Positions 28,537 through 33,590 of a stretch of DNA of 53,659 nt are shown piece after piece; positions within the stretch are counted from its first letter, which is position 1, and every line of letters starts with the position of its first letter. The notes under the pieces are model-generated. The model worked only from the letters and a program-made list of their open reading frames with translations, was not told the DNA's origin and did no database searches. The stretch spans positions 1-53,659 of the forward strand of contig JAHHHC010000043.1 of NCBI GenBank assembly GCA_019359515.1. Reading direction: 5' to 3'. Position numbers and translations under genes: made by a program. This DNA comes from Desmonostoc vinosum HA7617-LM4. GTDB lineage: Bacteria > Cyanobacteriota > Cyanobacteriia > Cyanobacteriales > Nostocaceae.

Positions 28537-28926
28537 CTAATCTCTAGTCAATGTAAATGTAACACTAGGATTGTCATTGGCTGAATATGTTTCTGGATTA
28601 GGAAAGGTACAATAAGAAGCATCTCCCTTAGAATAGTGTGTTGCATTGCCCCAAGCGAAATACCAGAGGGTTCTGAGCAAGCTCCTAAAAACTGCAATTC
28701 CTGAATATCCTGTGGTGCGTTTATACTCTCACTGGGGTAAGCTATTCGATACATTTGATATTGAGCAGGGAAAACAAATGAACAGTATGTGTAAGGAACT
28801 AAAGGCCCGCTACGTTTGTAAATAAGATAGTGCGTAGCGTTTTGATAAGTAAAATAAGCTCCTCTTGGTCGGGGACGATTACCTGGAATACTTTGTGAAC
28901 ATCCTAATCCAGTGATTTTACAAAGG
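28537..28926 (-). pseudogene. Unknown protein with repeated NATHY motif, frameshifted
   Basis: Two frames together give a continuous protein: the first part contains GAYFTYQNATHYLIYKRSG and YCSFVFPAQYQ, the second WYFAWGNATHYSKGDASYC and FPNPETYSAN, ending at 28537. The frame changes near the GGTATTTCGC at about 28659. The two halves are related (Tyr-Phe, NATHY, Tyr-Cys-x-Phe), so the ancestral protein had an internal repeat. I do not recognise the family. The N-terminus is missing. Confidence 0.5.
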
Positions 28927-28943
28927 AATTTTCTTTAAGCTGA

Positions 28944-29324
28944 TATTGCAGTAGCTCAGGCATAGAAAGTAAGCGATTATGTGCGATCGCTAATCCAAGA
29001 GAACTATGTAGACAAACCCATACTACAGAAGTACTCAAACGAGACAACCACACCTGCCAATACTGCGGCAGCACCAAGCGTTTAACCCTTGACCATGTAA
29101 TCCCCCGCTCCAAAGGTGGGCAACACAGTTGGGACAACGTTGTAACAGCGTGTTCCAAGTGTAATTCAATTAAGAGCGATGTCTGACGACAAGCCGCTTT
29201 GCGTCTACGCTTACCTCACAAAGCTGGAATGGTACTGAAAAGCAAGCCTAAAGCTCCAATTCACCCAGCAGTTGCATTTGCCGAACAGTTTTGGAATGCA
29301 CAACGCCTGAGTGAAACTGAGTAA
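28944..29324 (+). pseudogene. HNH endonuclease broken by a short repeat insertion
   Basis: One frame encodes [20 protein letters not shown] followed by [11 protein letters not shown] and the zinc-type [11 protein letters not shown]; the HNH core with both CxxC pairs is intact. At about 29177 a palindrome-containing segment (roughly GACGACAAGCCGC to TCTACGCTTA) breaks the frame. After it, another frame gives AGMVLKSKPKAPIHPAVAFA and QFWNAQRLSETE, the normal C-terminus. The start is also lost. The insertion resembles the dispersed palindromic repeats of Nostoc. Confidence 0.75.
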
Positions 29325-29397
29325 TTTACTGCAACTCTAATCAGAGATAGCAATACAACCATTAGATAACCTTGCCCTCTCATTTCTGAAAAAAGTT

Positions 29398-29458
29398 TGT
29401 AGTATGCCCTTGACACTTTATAATACATTATGTAGTATAAATGTAGTAAAGCACTACA
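29398..29458 (+). promoter_or_regulatory. Promoter region of the tRNA array with phased TGTAGTA repeats
   Basis: TTGACA at 29410-29415 is followed after 17 bases by TAGTAT (or after 20 by TATAAA), a plausible sigma-70-type promoter. TGTAGTA occurs at 29398, 29431 and 29442, that is 33 and 11 bases apart, so on one helix face. A near-inverted copy, CACTACA, is at 29452-29458. This looks like an operator for a regulator of the array. No other promoter-like site is obvious before the first tRNA at 29525. Confidence 0.6.
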
Positions 29459-29524
29459 GCCTCCCAAAAAGGCACAGAGCAAACACATCAGAACCATGAA
29501 AACTAAATAATTGCCATTCAACGT

Positions 29525-29599
29525 GGGGGTGTAGCTCAGTAGGTTAAGAGTGCCTGTCTGTCGAACAGGAAGCCGCGAGTTCAAGTCTCGTCATCCCCG
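29525..29599 (+). tRNA. tRNA-Asp (GTC)
   Basis: Acceptor GGGGGTG/CATCCCC, anticodon stem CCTGT/ACAGG around CTGTCGA, T-loop TTCAAGT. CCA is not encoded. First gene of the array. Confidence 0.9.
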
Positions 29600-29641
29600 C
29601 CTAGTAGCCTTGTGATTCTCACTCCCACCACTGCTACCAAA

Positions 29642-29714
29642 TGCACAGATGGTGTAACGGCAGCACTTCTGGTCTCCAAAGCCTTTGGTCAGGGTTCAAA
29701 TCCAAGTCTTTGGC
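29642..29714 (+). tRNA. tRNA-Trp-like (CCA), degenerate
   Basis: The D-arm (ATGGTGTAACGGCAGCAC), the loop CTCCAAA with anticodon CCA, and CAGGGTTCAAATCC are recognisable. The acceptor strands (TGCACAG and TCTTTGG) and half of the T-stem do not pair, so this is probably a pseudo-tRNA. Confidence 0.55.
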
Positions 29715-29720
29715 GTTCGT

Positions 29721-29797
29721 GGTGCAGAAGCGAAGTGGCCGAGCGGCACGTCTTTCAAGCGTGTAATTAGCGGGTTCAAGTCCCGTCTGCACTACCA
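29721..29797 (+). tRNA. tRNA with anticodon TTC (Glu)
   Basis: Acceptor GGTGCAG/CTGCACT, anticodon stem CACGT/GCGTG around CTTTCAA, T-stem GCGGG/CCCGT, and an encoded CCA. The D-arm is unusual (GAAGTGGCCGAGCGGC, more like Ser or Leu), so identity is taken only from the anticodon. Confidence 0.65.
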
Positions 29798-29804
29798 AAT
29801 TCAT

Positions 29805-29889
29805 GGGTCGGCTCGCCTATCAGCGTGGGCAACTGTCTGTAAAACAGCCGCTTCTTGCGTTGCAGGTGCGATTCCTGCTCGACCTACCA
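29805..29889 (+). tRNA. tRNA-Tyr (GTA)
   Basis: Acceptor GGGTCGG/TCGACCT, anticodon loop CTGTAAA, a long variable arm (CGCTTCTTGCG), T-stem GCAGG/CCTGC and an encoded CCA. The class II form is normal for bacterial tRNA-Tyr. Confidence 0.85.
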
Positions 29890-29894
29890 ACAAT

Positions 29895-29975
29895 GGAGAG
29901 TAAATCGATCAGGCGATCGGCGCTGTTTGCTAAACAGATGGGATTGCATCTGTGGTTCGAGTCCACTGCTCTCCG
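29895..29975 (+). tRNA. tRNA-Ser (GCT)
   Basis: Acceptor GGAGAGT with GCTCTCC, anticodon loop TTGCTAA in a CTGT/ACAG stem, a long variable arm, discriminator G. CCA is not encoded. Confidence 0.88.
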
Positions 29976-29981
29976 CCTTAT

Positions 29982-30055
29982 GAGAACGTGGTGTAACTGG
30001 ATAACACGTCAGTCTACGAAACTGAAGAGTGAGGGTTCAAGTCCTTCCGTTCTCG
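29982..30055 (+). tRNA. tRNA-Arg (ACG)
   Basis: Acceptor GAGAACG/CGTTCTC, anticodon stem TCAGT/ACTGA around CTACGAA, T-loop TTCAAGT. CCA is not encoded. Confidence 0.9.
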
Positions 30056-30060
30056 CCTTA

Positions 30061-30136
30061 TCCCCTGGTAGCTCAGTTAGTAGTAGCGTCTGGAAAGAAA
30101 AACAGAAGGTCATCCGTTCAATCCGGATCTGGGGGA
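30061..30136 (+). tRNA. tRNA-like gene with damaged anticodon loop
   Basis: D-arm GTAGCTCAGTTAGTAGTAGC, a perfect T-arm ATCCG/CGGAT and acceptor TCCCCTG/CTGGGGG (one mismatch) are present. The anticodon arm has TCTG/CAGA closing a 10-base purine loop (GAAAGAAAAA) without the usual T33, so no anticodon can be read. It is probably a pseudo-tRNA. Confidence 0.6.
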
Positions 30137-30145
30137 CTGGCACAT

Positions 30146-30220
<75 letters not shown>

Positions 30221-30225
30221 TTTAT

Positions 30226-30301
30226 TGGGAAGTAGGCAAACAGGCAAAGCCGTCGCACTTTGAATGCGAAGTTTGAGGGTTCGATTCCTTCCTTAAGAGC
30301 C
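30226..30301 (+). tRNA. tRNA-Gln (TTG), weak acceptor stem
   Basis: Anticodon stem TCGCA/TGCGA around CTTTGAA is perfect and the T-loop TTCGATT is present. The 3' acceptor strand (CTTCCTTAAGAG) pairs poorly with the 5' side (TGGGAAG), so the gene may be partly degenerate and its ends are approximate. Confidence 0.65.
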
Positions 30302-30308
30302 TATACAT

Positions 30309-30387
30309 ACTCCTGTAGCCCAATTGGAAGAGGCGGCTGTCTCAAAAACAGTCTGTGTACGGGTTCAACTCCCGCGTTTGAGTACCA
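30309..30387 (+). tRNA. tRNA-Leu (CAA), short variable loop
   Basis: Anticodon stem CTGT/ACAG around CTCAAAA, T-stem CGGG/CCCG and an encoded CCA. The acceptor ACTCCTG/TTTGAGT has two mismatches. The variable region is about six bases, whereas bacterial tRNA-Leu normally has a long arm. Confidence 0.7.
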
Positions 30388-30391
30388 ATAT

Positions 30392-30468
30392 CGGGATGTA
30401 ATTCAGTGGTCTAGAAGCCTTGTTTTGGGGACAAGGAGTCGTAGGTTCAAATCCTACCATCCCGACCA
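30392..30468 (+). tRNA. tRNA-Pro (TGG)
   Basis: Acceptor CGGGATG/CATCCCG, anticodon loop TTTGGGG in a CTTGT/ACAAG stem, T-stem GTAGG/CCTAC, encoded CCA. Confidence 0.92.
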
Positions 30469-30471
30469 TTT

Positions 30472-30545
30472 GCCCTTGTGACGAAACTGGCAAACGTGCT
30501 GGTCTTAGAAACCAGATTTTGTGGGTTCAAATCCCACCAAGGGTA
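30472..30545 (+). tRNA. tRNA-Leu (TAG), short variable loop
   Basis: Acceptor GCCCTTG/CAAGGGT, Leu-type D-arm (ACGAAACTGGCAAACG), anticodon stem CTGGT/ACCAG around CTTAGAA, T-stem GTGGG/CCCAC. The variable loop is only ATTTT (5 bases). CCA is not encoded. Confidence 0.85.
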
Positions 30546-30552
30546 TTAACTT

Positions 30553-30627
30553 GGGTCGTTGGCAGAGCGGATATGCAGCTGCCTTTTAAGCAGACTTATC
30601 CAGGTTCAACCCCTGGGCGACCCACCA
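30553..30627 (+). tRNA. tRNA-Lys (TTT)
   Basis: Acceptor GGGTCGT/GCGACCC, anticodon loop CTTTTAA, T-stem CCAGG with CCTGG, discriminator A and an encoded CCA. Confidence 0.88.
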
Positions 30628-30633
30628 AAACTT

Positions 30634-30707
30634 ACCCCTGTAACCCAAGTGGAAGAGGTGCCAAACTTAAAATTTGGAAGTTGCTGGTTCAAATCCAGTC
30701 AGGGGTA
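30634..30707 (+). tRNA. tRNA-Leu (TAA), short variable loop
   Basis: Acceptor ACCCCTG/CAGGGGT, anticodon stem CCAAA/TTTGG around CTTAAAA, T-stem GCTGG/CCAGT. The variable loop is AAGTT only. CCA is not encoded. All stems pair well, so the short loop is not obvious decay. Confidence 0.85.
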
Positions 30708-30718
30708 TTTGGTGAATA

Positions 30719-30795
30719 TGCGGGGATGGAGCAATGGTGGCTCGTCAGGCTCATAACCTGAACATCGGCAGGTTCAACTCCTGCCCCCGTCACCA
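30719..30795 (+). tRNA. tRNA-Met (CAT), initiator-like
   Basis: The D-arm GGAGC...GCTC, loop CTCATAA and 3' half (CCTGCCCCCGTC) resemble initiator tRNA. The acceptor TGCGGGG/CCCCGTC leaves the 1:72 pair as T-C, a mismatch as in bacterial initiators. CCA is encoded. Confidence 0.82.
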
Positions 30796-30803
30796 AAATT
30801 AGT

Positions 30804-30877
30804 GCTGGTGTAGCTCAACATGGCAGAGCAACTGACTTGTAATCAGTAGGTTGCAGGTTCAATTCCTGTTACCAGCT
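30804..30877 (+). tRNA. tRNA-Thr (TGT)
   Basis: Acceptor GCTGGTG/TACCAGC, anticodon stem ACTGA/TCAGT around CTTGTAA, T-stem GCAGG/CCTGT. CCA is not encoded. Confidence 0.92.
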
Positions 30878-30885
30878 TAACTAAC

Positions 30886-30957
30886 GCGATCATGGTGTAG
30901 CGGTAAACACCCCTGACTTCCAACCAGGAGACACGAGTTCAAATCTCGTTGATCGCT
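30886..30957 (+). tRNA. tRNA-Gly (TCC)
   Basis: Acceptor GCGATCA/TGATCGC, anticodon loop CTTCCAA, T-stem ACGAG/CTCGT. CCA is not encoded. Confidence 0.9.
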
Positions 30958-30980
30958 CTGAACCCTTAACGTTCTTAAAT

Positions 30981-31052
30981 GCGGGTGTGATGTAATGGCT
31001 AGCATCTGAGTCTGCCAGTCTCAGCGCATGGGTTCGAGTCCCATCACTCGCT
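30981..31052 (+). tRNA. tRNA-Gly (GCC)
   Basis: Acceptor GCGGGTG/CACTCGC, anticodon stem CTGAG/CTCAG around a loop containing CTGCCAG, T-stem ATGGG/CCCAT. CCA is not encoded. Confidence 0.88.
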
Positions 31053-31057
31053 TGCGT

Positions 31058-31132
31058 AGTCCTGTAGTTCAACGGTAGAGCAATTGCCTTACAAGCAATA
31101 AGTTGCGGGTTCAAATCCTGCCAGGACTACCA
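31058..31132 (+). tRNA. tRNA-Val (TAC)
   Basis: Acceptor AGTCCTG/CAGGACT, anticodon stem ATTGC/GCAAT around CTTACAA, encoded CCA. Confidence 0.92.
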
Positions 31133-31138
31133 ATGATT

Positions 31139-31212
31139 GGGAGTGTAGCTCAATGGAATAGAGCTTCGAGCTTCTACCTCGAAAGTTGTAGGTTCGAGTC
31201 CTACCACTCCCG
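31139..31212 (+). tRNA. tRNA-Arg (TCT)
   Basis: Acceptor GGGAGTG/CACTCCC, anticodon stem TCGAG/CTCGA around CTTCTAC, T-stem GTAGG/CCTAC. CCA is not encoded. Confidence 0.9.
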
Positions 31213-31217
31213 CCTAT

Positions 31218-31290
31218 GGGTCTGTAGCTTAATTGGTAAAGCATCTAACTGGCTGTTAGAAGGATATCGGTTCGATTCCGACCAGTATCC
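31218..31290 (+). tRNA. tRNA-Ala (GGC), weak acceptor stem
   Basis: Anticodon stem TCTAA/TTAGA around CTGGCTG reads GGC. The D-arm and T-loop are normal. The acceptor GGGTCTG/CAGTATC has two mismatches in its middle, so identity and function are less sure. Confidence 0.65.
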
Positions 31291-31299
31291 ACTAAATAT

Positions 31300-31373
31300 G
31301 GGGTCATAGCTCAGTTGGCTAGAGCGCCTGCCTTGCAAGCAGGAGGTCATGGGTTCAATTCCCATTGATTCCA
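31300..31373 (+). tRNA. tRNA-Ala (TGC)
   Basis: Acceptor GGGGTCA/TGATTCC with two G-T pairs, anticodon stem CCTGC/GCAGG around CTTGCAA, T-stem ATGGG/CCCAT. CCA is not encoded. The D-arm is typical. Confidence 0.9.
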
Positions 31374-31377
31374 CTGT

Positions 31378-31453
31378 GGTGTCTGAAGCCAAAGTGGTCG
31401 CGGCGCTGGTTTGTGGAACCAGTCGATAGCGGGTTCAAGCCCCGTCAGATACC
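31378..31453 (+). tRNA. tRNA-His (GTG)
   Basis: Acceptor GTGTCTG/CAGATAC with an extra G before it and C as discriminator, the G-1:C73 pair that identifies tRNA-His. Anticodon stem CTGGT/ACCAG around TTGTGGA. Confidence 0.92.
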
Positions 31454-31460
31454 CTTGAAT

Positions 31461-31543
31461 GGAAGATGCCGCTGAATGGTCGGCAACTGGTTTTGAAAAC
31501 CAGGGTACAGGTAACTGTAGGGGTTCGATTCCTCCATCTTCCG
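31461..31543 (+). tRNA. tRNA-Ser (TGA)
   Basis: Acceptor GGAAGAT/ATCTTCC, anticodon stem CTGGT/ACCAG around TTTGAAA, a long variable arm (GTACAGGTAACTGTA), discriminator G. CCA is not encoded. Confidence 0.9.
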
Positions 31544-31547
31544 CTTT

Positions 31548-31620
31548 CCACCTGAAGCCGACTCATTGAGGCGCTGTGCTGATAACACAGACATAGGAGG
31601 GGCAGTACCTCCCAGGTGGA
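31548..31620 (+). tRNA. tRNA-Ile (GAT), atypical T-loop
   Basis: Acceptor CCACCTG/CAGGTGG, anticodon stem CTGTG/CACAG around CTGATAA, and a perfect T-stem GGAGG/CCTCC. The T-loop is GGCAGTA instead of TTCRANN, which should weaken the tertiary contact with the D-loop. Last gene of the array. Confidence 0.75.
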
Positions 31621-31634
31621 TTTTTCAACACAAT

Positions 31635-31657
31635 TAGGGTGTAAAACATACACCCTA
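31635..31657 (+). terminator. Hairpin after the tRNA array
   Basis: TAGGGTGTA and TACACCCTA form a perfect 9-bp stem with a 5-base loop, 15 bases after the last tRNA. No T-run follows, so it may be a 3'-end stabiliser or a weak terminator of the array transcript. Confidence 0.55.
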
Positions 31658-31773
31658 CTTGTGATTTCAACTTAAACCAAAACACCCATCAACCTAGTTG
31701 TATTATCCCTTACCCAACGCTACAATCTGCCGTATTAGGGACAATCAATATTTACGACCACAATTTATTACTT

Positions 31774-31989
31774 GTGAGCAAAACCCGCATCATTGCGCTA
31801 TTTAACCAAAGTGGTGGGGTTGCCAAGACCACACTTACTCAAAACTTAGGCTACCATCTTGCACTCAAAAAACGCCGTGTTCTACACACAGTTTGGTTTT
31901 TTCACCTTGTTCTACTTACCAGTCCTTCCAAACTCCTTGTCACCCCGTCAGATCCAAAGCTTTTGCATAACATAAGTCGATTGTGCTGA
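31774..31989 (+). pseudogene. ParA-type partition ATPase, N-terminal stub
   Basis: From a GTG start the frame reads MSKTRIIALFNQSGGVAKTT followed by LTQNLGYHLALKKRRVL, which is the deviant Walker A region of ParA/Soj plasmid partition ATPases. The next residues should be the LIDxDPQ motif but the sequence becomes unrelated. The gene is cut after about 37 codons. A partition gene beside a long tRNA cluster points to plasmid ancestry. Confidence 0.78.
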
Positions 31990-32011
31990 TAGCTATACTT
32001 ATATACTTAAT

Positions 32012-32034
32012 AGGAGATTCCAAATCTCCTTTTT
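32012..32034 (+). terminator. Rho-independent terminator
   Basis: AGGAGATT, a CCA loop, AATCTCCT, then TTTT. It lies between the ParA stub and the DUF928 gene and would isolate the latter from upstream transcription. Confidence 0.75.
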
Positions 32035-32048
32035 AATAGGAGGGTGAA

Positions 32049-32915
32049 ATGTCTAGGGGTATCTATACTTTTGTATTGGTAGCATCTAGAAATATGAAAT
32101 GGATGCTAACAATCGCTCTTGTTTTGAGCGGCGTTACCTATTATCCAGCAAAGGTAACAGCCCAAACTAAACAACCAGCAACTAAGCAGCCTGTACAACC
32201 AACCAAAGGTAAGACTTCACCTCAAGGGCGTAACTCTCGACCAGTTTTTGTTTTGCCAAAAACACCTGCTCGGTTAAGTCCGATCTCTGGGCGTAGAACT
32301 GGAATGGGTAGCCGAGATAATTGTCCTGCGGTGACAACTGCACTCACTGCTTTAGTACCGTTGCGAGAGGAACAAAAGCTTAGTAAAACAGACAAACCAA
32401 TTTCAGCGATTGTAGGGGGACTAACCACCTCACAACGACCAACCTTTTGGTTTTACGTTCCTTACACTCAGGAATTAACAACTAGTGCTGAATTTGTCTT
32501 ACAAGATAGTGCAGAAAACGATATTTATAGAAATGCGATCGCACTACCTCCAAAGCCTGGTATCATAAGTGTTTCTCTCCCATCCAATACATCCTTGCAA
32601 GTCGGGAAAACATATCACTGGTATTTAAAAGTCCCTTGCAATCAACAACAAACAGCGAGTGTTCCTATTTATGTAGAAGGAGACATTCAAAGAGTTAATT
32701 TAGATTCTCGGATGATGCAGCAGTTGGAAACAGCAGTTAATCCGCAACAAAAGGTTGCAATCTATGCACAAGAAGGTATTTGGTTTGATTCTCTGACTAT
32801 GCTGGCACAAATGCGCCAGAATAATCCTCATGATGCATCTGTTGCTGAAGATTGGCAAAGTTTATTGAGGTCTGTCAATTTGGATAATGTTGCTACGGCT
32901 CCTCTAGTGAAATAA
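32049..32915 (+). CDS. DUF928-family exported protein, second copy
   Basis: A 288-residue paralogue of 12080-12799. A strong ribosome-binding site GGAGG lies six bases before this ATG; an internal ATG at 32094 (MKWMLTIALVLSG) would place the signal peptide closer to the N-terminus. After the signal (cleavage near VTAQT) comes a Thr/Pro/Gln-rich linker, then the DUF928 core: DNCPAVTTALTALVP, QRPTFWFYVP, LPPKPGIISVSLP, YHWYLKVPCN, and the C-terminal EGIWFDSLTMLAQMR. Two Cys positions are shared with the first copy. Its 3' end overlaps the end of the opposing ParE-like frame. Confidence 0.88.
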   Translation: MSRGIYTFVLVASRNMKWMLTIALVLSGVTYYPAKVTAQTKQPATKQPVQPTKGKTSPQGRNSRPVFVLPKTPARLSPISGRRTGMGSRDNCPAVTTALTALVPLREEQKLSKTDKPISAIVGGLTTSQRPTFWFYVPYTQELTTSAEFVLQDSAENDIYRNAIALPPKPGIISVSLPSNTSLQVGKTYHWYLKVPCNQQQTASVPIYVEGDIQRVNLDSRMMQQLETAVNPQQKVAIYAQEGIWFDSLTMLAQMRQNNPHDASVAEDWQSLLRSVNLDNVATAPLVK

Positions 32916-33103
32916 TAAGCTGATGCGCTTTTAAATTGCATAACTCTACTCGCCAGGTAGCGTGTAGGGGATTCTCTAATTCGGTAAATTGCATCCTCGA
33001 CAGCATCAATAAACGCCTGTGCTACCTCAACCCGCTGTTCCATGTAGTATTGAACGGACTCAGCATATTCTGTGAGGGCTTCAGGGTGAAAGGCATACTT
33101 CAT
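32828..33103 (-). pseudogene. RelE/ParE-type toxin, C-terminus replaced
   Basis: The first 47 or so residues (MKYAFHPEALTEYAESVQYY, EVAQAFIDAVEDAIYRIRES, PTRY) are a clear ParE/RelE toxin. The normal C-terminal half, which includes the catalytic region, is not seen. Instead the frame runs into the antisense of the DUF928 gene end. The start overlaps the stop of the antitoxin gene by four bases. A downstream deletion has probably removed the toxic half. Confidence 0.7.
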
Positions 33104-33309
33104 TGATTTAGTAACCGTCTCACCTGGCTCAATGCTTCTTCTCCTGGGATCGGCTGTACAGAACCGTTGCGAATCTGAACTCGTCGTTTTTTGGCTTCAG
33201 TAACCCAAGCTGCTTGAATAGTCGGATCGGTATCAAACTCAAGACTTTCAACTAACTTCTCTGCTAGAAGCGCCCTAGACACACTAGGGAGAGCTAAGCT
33301 AAAAAACAT
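33100..33309 (-). CDS. Addiction-module antitoxin (PF09720-like)
   Basis: A 69-residue protein. SRALLAEKLVESLEFDTDPT and WVTEAKKRRVQIRNGSVQPI, then PGEEALSQVRRLL, are characteristic of the small antitoxins paired with ParE-type toxins. The usual N-terminus (MTLEKIEAEALKLP-like) is replaced by MFFSLALPSV, so the gene may have lost its proper start. ATGA overlap with the toxin gene shows the pair formed an operon. Confidence 0.75.
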   Translation of the reverse strand: MFFSLALPSVSRALLAEKLVESLEFDTDPTIQAAWVTEAKKRRVQIRNGSVQPIPGEEALSQVRRLLNQ

Positions 33310-33590
33310 CTAAATTACATAATCAAATTAAATAAAACTCTTGTGGGGTGGGCATCTTGCCCGCCCTAATTATGCAAGTTATATATGGAACAGCTTAGGA
33401 GTTCTTCTGTTATCTGCTCAATTGACCGCATAGATCCTCGCAAGATAGAAAATCTTGCTTATGATTTTAGCAAGATCCATTAACAAAAAAACTCAAAATA
33501 ACTTCAAATTCATGGTGTGTGCGTTCCATTGTGAAACTCGTTTGATAAACCAACTCTGAGCTAGTCTGCTTCAGTGTCGCAACTGTTCTT

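Noticed and set aside
28904-29158. 84-codon minus-strand frame
   Set aside because: It is antisense to the HNH remnant, whose zinc and HNH motifs are clear on the plus strand.
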